Source: Casuarina equisetifolia
Lineage: Eukaryota; Streptophyta; Magnoliopsida; Fagales; Casuarinaceae
NCBI GenBank assembly: GCA_028551475.1
Contig: CM052359.1
Location: 22,073,583-22,137,582, forward strand
Direction of reading: 5' to 3'
DNA length: 64,000 bases
The translations under genes were made by a program, and so were the position numbers. The notes beneath the pieces are model-generated. The model saw only the letters and a program-made list of their open reading frames with translations, was not told where the DNA came from and ran no database searches. Of the stretch, positions 12,957-26,668 are shown piece by piece; within the stretch, counting starts at the first letter, position 1, and every line of letters begins with the position of its first letter.

Positions 12957-15045
12957 ATGGCTTCCCTGTTCTTTCTCTCTCTCCTCTCCCTCGTCCTCTA
13001 CTTCTCCCTCACCTCCGCCCGCAGCCACCACCCCCCAATCCATCCTCCACGTGCCGCCCAGCCCTCTTCTATTCCCGCTGAGATCCACCAGGCGTGCAAG
13101 GCCACACGCTTCCCCATCGTATGCGAGAGCTCTTTGACACTTTCCGATCGTGTGCCCTCTAACCCAACCTCTCTCCAGCTCATCCAGTCCGCCATTTGGG
13201 TCTACTCCCAGAACCTCCACACTGCCCAGTCCATGGTCAAGTCCATTCTCGAGTCCTCCACTGGAAGCATTAACCGCACCCTCGCCGCCCGGAACTGTCT
13301 GGAGGTCCTTGGGAATTCCGACTACAGGACCTCCCTTACCAACGACGCGCTGCCACGTGGCAAGATAAAGGACGCCAGGGCCTGGATGAGCGCCGCGTTG
13401 CAGTATCAGTACGATTGCTGGTCCGGGCTCAAGTACGCCAACGACACCAAGATGGTGAACGAGACGATGGCGTACCTAAACTCTCTGGTTGGGCTAACCA
13501 GCAACGCTCTCAGTATGCTGCTCTCCTACGATGTTTACGGGAAGGATATTGCGTCGTGGGCCCCGCCCAAGACAGAGCGCGACGGCTTCTGGGAGAAAGG
13601 TGGGGAGGGTGCCGGGTCCGACGCGGGTCCGAGGCGCGGGATTCCGTCGAATTTGGCGGTGGACGCGACTGTGTGTAAAGGCGCAAGTAGCGGTGCGTGT
13701 TACAAGACTGTACAGGAGGCCGTTAACGCGGCGCCGGACAACGCTGGGGAACGGAAGTTCGTGATCCGCATAAAGGAGGGCGTGTACGAGGAAACGGTTC
13801 GAGTTCCGTTGGAGAAGAAAAACGTGGTATTTTTGGGGGACGGCATGGGCAAGACGGTCATTACGGGGTCACTGAGTGCGGACAAGCCTGGGGTTTCCAC
13901 CTACAACACCGCCACTGTGGGTAAGTTTCTCCGTGCAGCTCCCTGGTCCCCTTCGTAATTCTCAAGTTATGTTGAATTTCAACTGATAAACATCAACTAT
14001 TAGCGGTAAAATGCCTCCAGAAAATCGGACAGGGTTTTGGATACACTGGACGTGGGACTTGCTCATCTTTGGAGGTCATGCATCAAATTATAATTAATAG
14101 CTGCGGCGGACTTTGGGATAAGATTATCATGTTTTTTTATTTGCCGATCTAGAAGGGTCTGCAGTATCCTAGATTCGCTCTGTTCTCACTTTTGAGTGGC
14201 CCGAAGTCATTCTTGACGCGTGGACTTACCTTTTTCTGCATTTTCTATTGATGGGTTTGGCGTTTGGTGTTGATCCTCCAGTGCAATTGTGGAGGACGCT
14301 AGAGAAGCTTGTTTTTGTCCGTGTATACCATGCTTGCTAATGTTTTGATGCTGGTGGAGCAGGAGTTAACGGCGATGGATTCATGGCCAGTGGACTCACA
14401 TTCCAGAACACGGCTGGTCCTGATGCCCACCAGGCAGTGGCCTTCAGATCGGACAGCGATCTATCCGTCATTGAGAACTGCGAATTTTTAGGCAACCAAG
14501 ACACGCTTTACGCTCACGCCCTCCGCCAGTATTACAAGTCCTGCCGCATCGAAGGAAATGTGGATTTCATTTTTGGAAATTCCGCCGCAGTTTTCCAAGA
14601 TTGCCAAGCCCTGGTCCGGCCCCGGCAACTGAAACCGGAGAAAGGCGAGACCAATGCCATCACTGCACATGGCAGGGTCGACCCTGCACAATCTTCGGGA
14701 CTTGTTTTTCAAAATTGCTTGGTCAATGGAACCGAGGAGTACATGCGATTGTATAATAGCAAACCCCAAGTACACAAAAATTTCTTGGGGAGGCCATGGA
14801 AGGAGTACTCGAGAACGGTTTTCATAAAATGTAACTTAGAAGCTCTTGTTTCACCACAGGGCTGGCTGCCATGGAGTGGTAACTTCGCACTGAAAACGCT
14901 TTTCTATGGGGAATCCGGAAACACTGGCCCAGGCTCTGATTTGTCCAAGAGGGTACCCTGGAGCAGCGTGATTCCCGCAGAGCACATTCACACATATTCC
15001 GTCGAGAATTTCATTCAGGGAAACGAGTGGATTCCGGTGAACTAA
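12957..15045 (+). CDS. PME51: Pectin methylesterase with PMEI pro-domain (PME51-like)
   Basis: Removes methyl esters from homogalacturonan in the cell wall. Two exons, 12957-13920 and 14363-15045, joined at GTGG/GTAAGT and GGAGCAG/GAGTT; 548 residues. Residues 1-22 form a signal peptide. The PMEI pro-domain spans about 44-192 (starts [10 protein letters not shown]). The catalytic domain has GVYEE at 275, QAVAFR at 345, the two catalytic Asp in GNQDTL (368) and GNVDFIFG (389), and the Arg in LGRPW (465); the catalytic residues I can identify are present. Processing by subtilases usually uses RRLL or RKLL before the enzyme domain; here I see only PRRG at about 225. The open frame extends upstream to ATGs at 12861 and 12879, but these overlap or adjoin the TATA box, and a start at 12957 gives a standard secretion signal and a usual length. 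Group 2 (pro-domain) PME; recollected sequence similarity to Arabidopsis PME51 is very high. Confidence 0.95.
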
Positions 15046-18000
15046 GGCACTACTGTATGAGGAGCAAGAACCCGTTTTGGTTCAAAAAATTGTTTACGTT
15101 ACTGTAAACTCATGTACTGTTTTCACTACCCTTGATTTCTAGCGGTACTGTCAGAACTCTGATTTTCGTAAATATAACGAACACTGAGCTGCGTGTGGCT
15201 TCTGGTAGATCGTTTGAAAGGTCTAATTCCATGGTTTGGTGAAAACCGCTCTCAATTTCCACAACATCTCTGTCACTTCTTGAATCCTCCTTATGGAACG
15301 TGTCGAAAAGACAAAAAGGAAAGAAAATGACACCCATTTTGCTGAACTTTCTTGACTGGCAGGCAGGTTTAAGTCGTCACGAGAAAAACAGCCAACTTTT
15401 CCAAATCCATGTGCTTAGGAAGACTTTGGTGCCGACACGCGGTTTTCCCTTTGGACAAGTATCTAAATGGAACTGAGAGCGACCTCCTTTCCTTGTGGAA
15501 TTTAAAGTCATAAATTAAAAGGCATAGTTGGCATTCTATTCTATTTAACAAATAATTTTGAGGAGTTCGCTTTCTGGGTGCTTGAAGAGGACTCTGGGAC
15601 ATGGTTTTCAGCTCCTGTTCACACGAGCCTGAACAATCCGTTCCAAGCAATGGAATTTTCACCCCTGCCTCAGTGGCCATCACGTGACCCATAAATGTGA
15701 ATACATTGTAACTGGGGCCGAATTCAGGGCTCACATGTCCTGCCCCCTGCCCCCCGGCGCCGGTTTGTCTGCAAGTTTTAGTGCCTAGCTGATATGATTG
15801 AATCTCATGCTAGAAACTTGACCTAACATCCTGGTAATGGAAATCAAATGGCTGTTTTTTTCTAATCACTAGTATCTTCGATGTGTTTTCTGGGTCATTT
15901 TTACTGTACGGCTTAATCTTAACATCCTGAACTTATTTCATTGCACTTGAAGATTTGACATCGAATAGAATGGTTTGAATGATGGCATGCTTATGTGTTT
16001 AAGAAGCTTATTGCTGCCCACTCGCCACTCAAACTTGTAGTGGCCATGCCATTATATATGTCACAAAGCATGCTGAGCATGCACCACCCCACCAGCAATA
16101 ATTAAGTCTATCTCTTTGTTTGTTTCTAGGCATACGCAACAAATTGTGGCTGACAATCGTGCACGTAAAGTGTTGCAATAAGCATATCACAAGTTTTTTC
16201 TTTTCGAAGTGTATACACTAGTTAAACTTTGCATAAAGAGGAAGAAGATGAACGATTCTGAATTCTGCAGATCTGGTAAATGCCCTGTTAGGTAGCATGG
16301 GTACTCTCTGTGACTGACGTTACGCCGGTTCCACAACCTCTTGTACTTTGACGCATCCTGGAATACTTCCTTTATAAATGCAAAGGTACTCTAATAACTA
16401 TGATCCACGCAGAGTAATATTTCATTTATAGTTTCTCCCATATGGGCCAGAAAGTATGTGAAGTTCATTTATATTCATTGCTACATGCAAAATTACGAGT
16501 AGGAATCACTTGTGCATAAAGTGCGAGTTGTAACATCTTGGGATGTTGGAATTCAAGGGTAGGTTACCTGTCTAACTAATTAATAACCTACTCTAGTTTA
16601 GTTACACCAATACCTCAATCTACTCTTCGCTTCGTAAAATGAAGGTTCAGAGCAGGGTCTTCTTTTTCTGTTCTTCTTCTTCTTTCAGGCCTACCTAGAA
16701 TAATCAAGATTTCTTAGACTTGTCACTGTAGGGCTTCTTTTGTTTAGAACTGCTTAATTGCGGGAACTTTTGCCAAAATTATCAGATAATAGACAGTGAA
16801 GCACATGGGGTAGTTGCAGACACAGTTGCATGACAAGCTCACACTATTATGATAAGAATTTGAGTGTTTGAAGGGGTTTTATGTCGCTGTAGAACAATTT
16901 AAAAAAAATCAACTCAGTTGGTGGAGTGGGTTTTACTGGGTCATCGCCCCTAAGATAGAAGAGCAAACCTTAAATTTTGTGAACTTCATAGGGTTTCAAA
17001 ACATATTTTATAGAGTGAAAATGCTGCTTTGAACGAGACTGAATTGATGAATCTCACAACCTGAGATTCCAGAAGACCAGTTCGTGCTACCTTGGTTAGC
17101 AAAAAACATCATGCTGTGTAAAAAAGCCAAAAAAAAGCACAGGCAAAAGGATGATGGAAAGGTAAATGCTTTCCACTGGCGACAGAACATTTATGGTGCA
17201 GATTATAACCTCTGTTTCCTTACCCCAGTCACAATGAAGGGACTCGAAACGACCAAGAAATTGACAAACGGATGCCAACCAGGAGGAAAAATGATTCTCT
17301 CTCGGGTTCTTGTAGTTTTGCCGTTTGCTTTTAACCTGGGACCATGCACGGCTACTAGATTTAACATGTACAGCGACTAAGAGGTTTCATGGCTTTCGGC
17401 GGTGGTCCTTGTCAGATTGTCACTGGAATTAAGACAGTAGCTTCTGGGGAGTTCCACTAGAGTAGTTCCATATTCTATAACATAATTTTAAGGGACATGG
17501 GCTTAAAGCTGGACACACTGAACTTGACCCTAGCAAGTGGGATTCAGATTTAATTGTATGTCGCTGGCGCAGCTCTCAAGCACCACAAGAAGTGGCTGGA
17601 AAGTTCTAAGGAGCCCCTGAGGCCCTATAAAAAACACCAAGGACTCTTACATTTGACTGATGTATAAATTTCTGCTATGGGTGTTCATATGTGTCTTAGG
17701 ACAAAAACTGATAAATTCCCTTCCATTATTTAATTTCAAGACTTTGACTGAAGCTAAACCCTTTTTTTAATCATCCAATGGTAATTCACAAAAGTGGAGT
17801 ACAACTCTGATTTCTGCTTTAGTGGGGGAAAACAGTGTAATGTGTACAGCGTCGATAAAGGTAAAGTCTGAAAAAAAATAAAAATTGGTGCTGGACCCAC
17901 AAATCAATGTTAATTTTATCTAGTAGGACCCTACATTTATTCTAAGATGGAAGAAATTACACTTTGGAAATAGCTGTGACGCGTGCTTGGCTAAGCGGAT

Positions 18001-20427
18001 GAAAAAGAGGCATAATACTCATTTTAAGTATTGAAGAATGTCAAAATGGAGTTCGCCCAATCAACATCAAAATGATATTTAAAAGAAATATGTTAAAATT
18101 TGGCAAAATAGTTGAGACACATAAAAAATAATATAAAAGCTCATGTTTCAAGTTCAAAGTATAGAAAAGACAAATTTATAAAAAAAGACTATCTAAAAAA
18201 AGGCTACTAAAGTTAGGCTAGAAAGTGGTTACTTAAAGTGTGAGCTACCATTAAATGGACCACTAGAGTGTTGGCCTTTAGACCTGAACTTTTTAGTAAA
18301 ATAATTGAGGCACAAAACATAGGCCTTCAAGTAATGTGAAGGTTTTACTGCTGAGGACATTTGATTGCGCAATGACTTAAAATAGTTGAGATAGTCAGTG
18401 AGAAATTTGGAGCCTTTTTGGAGACGAGATAAATGGAGAGGAGCTGAAACTCATAGGCTTTAATATGCTGGGTTAACCAAGTACAAGAGCGTTCCAAACT
18501 TCTGCCGACATCTTAAGCCCAAATACATGACCTAAGACGTCCATGCAAAGAGTGCCCATCATCCAAGCTTTTACAAGACTACTTGACTATTCCTGGGCTT
18601 CAGATTATGGCTATTCCTAAGTGTCTCAAGGTCGGTAATTGCATCTTGATAGTTTGATATTGATAAAGTTGGTTACGTTTATGTGAACAAGAAAAGGGAA
18701 CTTGGGCTTTCCCGCCATTGGAGTAAAAAAACGACGACTCTAAAAGTTGTAAAGGAAGAGAGAAAAATCACTTAACCAACTAATTTAGTAGTAAGTTAAT
18801 AAGAATTTCAATTATAAGGTTTAAGATTTGGCATTCTACATAATATAGTTTGATGCTCTAATTTATAGATCTTAATACAACTATAAACCAACTGTAGAAT
18901 AGTTGTTTATTAACAAATTAAGAATTAAAACATAGTTCGTTACATATGGTTAGGCAACAAACATCAGGCAAAGTTTAATTCTTCGCAAGTTGATCCTCTA
19001 GAACTCTAGTTGGATTGCTTGAACTAGTAGCTTGAGACTTTCTATTAATTATTGAACCTTTTTAGTAATTATCAATTTAAAGACCTTATCTTCATTTTGT
19101 TGACATCAGTCTCAATTTATATTGAGACGTCCTCATGAGAATGACAACGGAATTAACTGTTGTAGATCTTACTTTAAGCAAGGGCCACAAAAATGACACT
19201 CAATTTGTAGCCTTTTTTGCCATTGTCTACAATATGAGATTCCAACAAGACAATGCTAGACTGTCAGGCATGGTAATGGGGTTGGGGACAGGATTACCAC
19301 TAACATAAAGCTTGCACAGAGAGAGTTGAAGTAAGCCTGGTGGCCAAGCTGCCGGAAGATGGAAGTTAAAATGGGTGGAGGATGGAGGATGGAGGATGGC
19401 TGGTGAGGTAGGAAGCTAGTAGAGGACTAGATGCACGAAGACATAGGAGAATAACCAAGCCTCATGCAAGAGTGCTTGCAGTGAGCTTCTAATTATTGCA
19501 ACAACCAATTTTACCCTCGACGTAATAATAATTTGCCCATACAACTTGAACTACAAGAACTAATAGTAATTGGCAAATTACTTCACATACACAACAATGT
19601 AGGTTTTTATATTAGCATCCTCATTCTATTGTTTACATTTTCTCAAAAACCTCTAATAATAACACAAATGTATGTTTTCCTTCATAAATTTAAACAAATT
19701 TATCCACTTTAACAAGTGTTTATCATTGAAAATGAAAGTTTTGCGTGAGAAAGAAATAATTATTAGGTAATATTAAATGTAAAAATTATCTCCTTAACTA
19801 GAGAGTTAGCTTTTGAATTTAATTGTAAGCTTAGTATCGGAATCCAAGTTGATATCCTTAAAAATTATCATTTAAACTTTTGGTTCATCAAATATGCTTG
19901 AGTGTGTAGGAGTATTTATTCAACTCTATTCAACCTTGATTCCAAACTATGCTTAGTGTGTGACGAAATGTTGAAAACAAAAGTCCTACATGTGAAAAAA
20001 AAAATCCTAAAGTAATGTTTAGCTTTAGGGGTTAAATGTTGGGCCTATTTCTAATAGTTCTCATTCTGATTATACGAAGAGTGGCTTTATAGTAGTGCAG
20101 GATTTAAAAGATAGAAGCTTGTAACTATGAATCTATCAAGCGTTCTGGCAAACTCTGTCTTATGGAATTCATGCAAAGTTGGAGACTTGAAACAAAGTTG
20201 GTTAAAAATTCATGCAAACGCCGAATCCCAGATAGCATGAGTCCGTTTACACAACATAAATGAAACAGGAAAAATAATGAATCCTGGTGTCCGAAGTGAT
20301 GTAAAATGGCGGAAACTCAGGAAGTTCTCTTTTAAGATGACTAGGATTCGTATACAAACAGGAAACTGTAAATGAATCTGTATATGAGGCGATAATATCC
20401 ACCATATCAGAGTCAAGAATATCGAAT
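15046..20427. other. Intergenic, no gene recognised
   Basis: This holds the 3' UTR of the PME gene at the left and that of GUX1 at the right. In between, the open frames (15369-15734, 17008-17380) are short, resemble no protein I know, and are flanked by no credible splice sites. A GATGGAG triplet-like repeat lies near 19380-19400. From about 17870 to 20000 the DNA is strongly AT-rich and probably consists of old, unclassifiable repeats. Confidence 0.5.
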
Positions 20428-23400
20428 TCAGAAGCCTGAAAGAGAAGCAGTGGTGATTGCAGGTGGTGTTGGAGAAGATACTTCGGTCCAATTTGACTCG
20501 CCCCAGTGCGTTAACATTTTCTTCCAAGAGCAATAATTGTCTATGCATCTTGTTAGACGCTGATCCTTAACTTTAATTTTCCAATGCCCATCTGTGTAGT
20601 TCGCCTTCTCGGCTTGCCGGCGGTCCCATTCTAGCTGTGCCTTCTGCTTTGAACTCAACATACAGAACTGCTGCAACAGCACCGGCATTGCATCATGCAC
20701 CCTCCACCACTTTGCATGAGCAACATCACTTGCAAACTCCTGGAATATATCGAAATTCCAATTACAATCATAGTCGCGAAAGCAAAGCCATGGCTTCATA
20801 CCCAGATAGTGAAGGACATAGAGAATTGGAGGGTCGGCTCCAAAGAGCCTAGTTTTCTTTTGTTTAACCTCTTCGTCATCTCCAATCCAGAAATTTTTCA
20901 AAAAGTTCATGTGTTTCGGAATTCTATGCCACCATGTAAAGATCTCATTTAAGTATCCTTGGTCTCCCCCATTGTAAGATTCAATCTCATTGATGTGATC
21001 CATCAAAAGCTTAAAAGTGCAATTTGACGGCTCAATGATCATTACCCCAGAGTTAAAAAGTGTACCGTTGTTCCCAGTTGCAGAGATTTCTGGCATCCCA
21101 AATAAGAAATCAATGTTTCTGAGTATAAGCAAATCAGCATCGATGAAAATTATCTTGTCATATTCTGTTAACTGCCATAGCCGGAACTTGCTGTAATTCC
21201 ATTCATTGTAAGCATCTTTCTCCGCTTTTGGATTCCTGATCCTTTGGATTGTCTTAATCTTCCAACCAGCAGCTTCGAGTCCACTTCTGTGGTATTCAGT
21301 GATTGTCTCATCAACAAGAATGACAAGGTCCCGTGTGGAGCCTGACATGCGGATACTCTGGGCAGCAGCAATGGCTCCACAAACATAAACATGAGCTGAA
21401 TGGAGAATCGTTGCATAAGCTTCTCGGCGAACATTTCCCGAGTAAGTCGGCTCTGTATTGCAATGAATTATTAACAAACAGAAATGAAGAAAGCAAGCTT
21501 GAATGTAACTCGAGAAAAAACTATGCATTATGACCTTATGCAAAATGGAAGAACCATGATTTCTCTTGAATAGTATGAAGTGCTTCCATTTTAGTTTAGT
21601 TTTCCCAGTCAAAATCATTTAGTTTCAGAATGCCATAGTACTGTAATACTCTAATTCAATCGACTTCTTGTCTTTTAGGTGCTTGTTTTGGCTGTTCATG
21701 AATTCTGACATCGTGTATTCTTGAGGTTTAGTTTCTATACTTGGAAAATTCACCACTAAAATTAATTAGAAAAGGGAATACAAATGCTAGGTTAGCACTG
21801 ACCATTGCCTCTGAGAGGAAGTGCAAGCTCGCAAGATCCAACGGGGAGCTGTAGTTTTTGTCTCATTGCATTCAAGTTCGGTTTGTATAACCATGCATTC
21901 CCTTCGCGTACAACAAGTTCCTTGCAAGTAAACAGATTCGGTATGGGGAAGCACCTGGTAATAAAAAGCAGATGCACGGGATACAAGCCTTTGGTAGACG
22001 CTGCCAGACCAGCAGCTGCAAGCTGCAAATGCAACCGAGCCACATCTCTGGACCAATTCCCCTCGTTCCGACAAGGAAGTTTCACAGCTATGAGATCAAA
22101 TCGTATTCCGGGGCCTTTGATCTTTGGTAGAGATGGACAAACTGGAACTTCAGTCTCTTCTTCCTCGTCAATCCATTCTGGATATAAGGAATCCCATGTC
22201 ACATTTTCTGCAGCGTAGTCCAGGTACAGAACACTGTGTTCGGCGTCAGGAATAAGCTGCTTCCACTGATTGATTTCGCTTTCAGCGAAGTTTAAAAGAC
22301 CGATTGCCGGAGTTTCATTTTTGTCAGTCACCTTCTCTAGAACTTTCATTATGTCATCCCACTCAACGCCGAGATTTGATATATAACGAGGATCTGAGCC
22401 ACCCCATATCCACCTATTCACAAAACTTGACCTGCATTACTCAAATCATGCTTTAGTCAGAGACATAATGAATTAGTTATTGATTGGAATGGGAACCCAA
22501 TGGAAGATTCATCTCAGAGTAAAAGTTCAGATATTAATGCATACCTAGCACCAGGTTGAGCTGGCTGATTAGTGTTGTAAACCTCAGGAGAATATATGAG
22601 TGTTACAAAAGTGCCAGATACGATGAACAGGAGGACAAGTTTCAGCAGAGGAAACTTGCACCTTGAACTTCTATCTTGAATGGATATGTGTAAAGGCTTT
22701 GCTTTGTTCTTCTGTAATTTTCTTTTATATACTTCTTCGCTGTTTCAAATTGGAAAACATATTTGGAAACAGAGAAGCAGGAAGAGCAGACCAGTAAATA
22801 AGAAGAATGTAAAACATTCCAAGAAAGAGTCTGGTTGGGTTCACAAATGATATAGAACTTTGAGATGAGAAAAAGCATGGACTGTCTGTATTCAGGAAAA
22901 AAGAAAAGAAAAGGAGAGAGAAGACAACAGAGACGAGGGGGAAGTAACAACCATACTTGGAACAACCATTAAGTTGATGTCACACCTACCTTCTATTTAA
23001 TTTCGTCTTTTCCTCTCAGAATGAGAATAGATATTATCAAATTTCGATATCCGTATTTGAAAAACAACCTTAAAAAAAAAAAAAGTACAGATGCGAAAAG
23101 GTCATTCAAACAACAAAGTTCTAGAAATGAGTTTTATGCATGTAGATTTGGAACTTGTGAAAAACGGACTTAACCTACCTTCCCATGCATAATTTACCTG
23201 CTTATGTTATCTGCTTCGATTTTATACAGGTCGTAGACCTTTTGGAAGCTGGCACATTGTCATCTCTTAAAATGATCTTCTTAATTTTGTTACTTTGTTA
23301 ATCTCAGTATCAATATTTTCCTTCCTCAAACTCTCCACATCCTATCACAATTCACACCTCTCATGATCTTAAAACTTGCTTAGAAAAAGGAGCATGATTG

Positions 23401-23949
23401 CTCCGAAGGCAGTTGAACTTACAAACGATGGAATGAAATCTCTTGTGAATAGTTTTACTGTGTATTTAGTGCCATTGTCAATTCGAAGCGTAAACCTCTT
23501 GATTTAAAGGACTTATTCAACCAAAGGAGCTTCTGGACTACTTTAGCTCTTAAGACCTCAGTCTAAAATCATAGCAGAGAAAGGTGAGACAAATTTGAAT
23601 TCATTGTAAACACTATGTTAACCAGAGCAGGGGACCGTGTAAAAGCTGCAATTATAACGAGTACAAACAGACTCCTGATAAAAGAACAACGTTATAATAT
23701 TCAGTGTTTATCATTTCAACGTCACAATCTCAGTAATCATTGAACCTAATTTATAAAGACGAGCCTACATAAAGATCTAGTTACAAAATGATGGCATGAA
23801 ATAGGAAGTTCAATGCTCACTGTTGCCAACCTTTCGATCCAACAAAAAAGATTGCAAAGTTCGAGGAAAGAAGAAACTTACATGGATGCAGATAAACGAT
23901 GTCTAGCCTCAGCTGCACGAGGGGAATTACCCATTGCTCCTCCTCTCAT
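20428..23949 (-). CDS. GUX1: UDP-glucuronate:xylan alpha-glucuronosyltransferase (GUX1/PGSIP1)
   Basis: A Golgi enzyme that adds glucuronic acid side chains to xylan. Four exons with exact phases: 23949-23882, 22739-22545, 22431-21803 and 21452-20428; 638 residues, against about 659 in Arabidopsis GUX1. Exon 1 codes for only 22 residues plus two bases. It is identified by its RLSAS ending, which joins the next exon to give RLSASIEEVYKR, a signature of GUX1/GUX2. A single membrane anchor (about 52-72, KLVLLFIVSGTFVTLIYS) makes it a type II Golgi protein. The GT8 domain holds the metal-binding DAD in FIDADLLILRN (about 402-404) and the HYLGMKPW motif (about 512-519). A second nearby ATG, five codons in, could also start translation. 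Nothing in it looks broken. It was once described as a glycogenin-like starch initiation protein; the xylan role is the established one. Confidence 0.96.
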
Positions 23950-26668
23950 GCTGATCTATCAGAAGCAGGAGATTGCAACATCTGCCTGCCGATGGTTGAA
24001 AGACAACACAAACCAAAGAAAAATAGGATCTCAAGAAACAGCTGCTCTAGAAATAGAGTCATCATGAAACATAAGTTAAAAGCGACTTACTATTGAGAAG
24101 CAATGAGGGAGGAATTGACAAAAATACTTAGTATTTCAGATGGAAAAAGATACAAGAAGCTAGCTTATTTGAACTCAAGAAACTCAGAAACCAATTCTGA
24201 AGAAGCTCTGATTCCCTCCATGAAACCAGAGGCAGAAAGCATTTAGGAGAGAGAGAAGAGAGAGAGAGAGAGATAATATGTAGCAGTCTTGTGATGTTGG
24301 GAGCTTTGCCGAATGTGTTAATGATTAGGGAGGGAAGATGAGAGCATAGTTTGGCAGCACAGCCAATATAGAGAGAGAGTAACGTCTATTTGAATTTTCT
24401 ATCCACAGAAGATTTTGATTTTTCGTTTTTCTTTTGTTTGTCACCTACTCTTTCATAACTTTTTGGTTCTTCTTGGACTTCTTGCCTTTATATTTTTACA
24501 TTTTTTTTTCTTTCATCCTATTTTTCTTTTTTCTTCTTCTCTTTTTCTGGTCCATTCGTCCTTTATAATGCTTTTCCGCTTCCAACAAATGAAATTTATT
24601 CCTAGGACAGCAAAAAGATAGTACAATAAACAAGTTTGATTGAGAAAAGACAGCAAAGTAGCTGCCATCGACCTATGATGATGCTGAGGACCCTAAGCAC
24701 CATTGCAAAATGGATACAGTGAATGTCATTCCTTTTTTAATTTTTCTTTTAATTGAGTGCAAAAATTTGTCATTATTTTGCGAATAGTTGACAGGTTAGG
24801 TGGTTGAAAACAATTGGTTTACTTGACAATGATCGGATTTGGAAAAAAGATGCCACCTTATGATGCTACTAGCCAATCAAAAGGTTGATGGTTCTTTGTT
24901 GGTGATCTTTTGAAAGCTCCTCAAACATGAAGCTGACTGTTTTTTTTCTCCTGTGGACGGAGATAGTCATCCTTCCGGCCAAAGTTTTACCACTGTAGAC
25001 TTTTTCCCCTTCTTCCAGTTTTGTATCCCTTTGTTCTATACATCTCTCGAGCAATATCTACAAAAACTCCCTCACATATTCTTTTCTCCTTTTCAAAGAT
25101 CATAACATTTGGCCTTAAAAGTTTTGTAGTAGGTGGTAAAAAGCAGGCAGCAGGCAGCAGGTCTTATTCTGTTCTTTTAATGTTTAGGGTCCTTTTTGGT
25201 TTGTCCTTATCTTTCATGTTAATGACGAAGTTGAATTCTGCTTCAAGAAACTGGAGTGACATTATAACACCCAATTCACACCCAATGGGTAATCGCCCAA
25301 AAGGGAAAAAGGTTATATTAAAAGTCTGAGTTTATTCCTCAATCAATTCACTTATAGCACAAGTAATACAAATTTCGATGAGTGAGATGGTTTCGTGGTC
25401 CTTTCCAACAACCATCCCACCAGACAGAAGACATAAACAATACTTAAACTCGTCAAAACGACAATTAGAAGGAAGCTGAGATAAAGATTAGCAAATGAGG
25501 ACTAACATATCCCAGATGGACAACCACGTCTGGTCAAACTTTTTTCTCCAATGTGGGATATTCTTTGCACCGAAGTAAAGAGAAATACAGTAGACAATGT
25601 TCCAGAAGAAAGCCCAGTGTCCTGGAGCTTTGTTGAAGATCTCGGAAAGCTTGATTGCTGCAAGAAATGATGAGGCTTAGAAGTATTAACTTTAAGTATC
25701 ATCAACAAGAACCGACAAGATAAAGCAATCCAGGTGGCACCGCCACAGCTGCACGTGTTCATGTTGTAAAGAGGGTGAGAAGGACTAGTTTTTATGATGG
25801 AAGCCGTGCACCCATCGCTACGTATCCCTTGGTTACGCCATCTCCAGTCCCGTCTGTGTATACCACATTGTTGGACTTCTTGTTTTCAGTGACGGACAGA
25901 TAGTATTTTCTATGCACTGTGGATATTGTATTGGAAGCAAAGCAACCGAAAGGGAGCTTCTGGTCCTGTAATAGCTACAGCCATTGCGATCTCACTTCGT
26001 AGAAAAGCGAATGAGTGCTTTCTGCCATGGACTACTCGAGAAAGGTGACCAGGACATTCGTACATGATAAAGTCTTGGAAGGGCCTTGATTACCAAGTCC
26101 CAACAAGAAAAAGATCCGGCAGAATGATAAGGTTGTGTAGTTAGCCTGTAACATTAACCAGTTGGCAATGCCACCTGGGAAAGCTCCACTGATCATCTAC
26201 TCTGAGAATGGATGCTCTGTTTCGGGGGTTAAGGAGCCTATTTACGTCCAGGAAGAATGAAAGACATTCATAGAAATAAATCGTAAAAGGACATTATGAT
26301 GGTTTTGACAACTGCAGATCAACTATTTTCCTCCAATTCATAGGCTACAAGAACTTTATTGTTTGTGGAAAGTTATGGGCAACCTTTTGTGCGTTGAGTG
26401 CAACCGCAACTTTCTACAGTTTGAGGTCGTACCAATCGTGCAAATCCTTACCTTTCTTTTTCCAACTGAAACTAACCCAAAAAAATAAAATAAAAAGATG
26501 AAAAGAATAGGAGTTTTTAAATTGGGTATAGTTGCATAGAATTTATTTAACATCACAAAGTAGTTGGGGGGAAAAAAAAACTAAAAGAACCCCACAGAAA
26601 ATGGAGAAATTCCGTGGCTCCATGCGACAAAAATATATAACAAAATCTCACTTTTACACAGCAAGGGT
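23950..26668. other. GUX1 leader and spacer to the L17 gene
   Basis: The left part (to about 24370) is probably the GUX1 5' UTR and promoter; it contains a (GA)n tract at 24247-24273, common in plant leaders. No recognisable gene lies from 24400 to 26600. Short minus-strand frames at 25502-25935 (for example VVYTDGTGDGVTKGY) look protein-like but match no family I know and are interrupted, so I do not call them. Confidence 0.5.

Noticed and set aside
16905-16990. ACTCAGTTGGTGGAGTGGGTTTTACTGGGTC looked like a tRNA or SINE A/B box pair when read in parts
   Set aside because: The A box is good, but the B box region (GGGTCATCGCCCC) is too far from consensus, and no cloverleaf or element ends can be drawn.
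25502-25935. Protein-like minus-strand frames between GUX1 and L17
   Set aside because: Interrupted, not flanked by matching splice sites, and not recognisable as any family.
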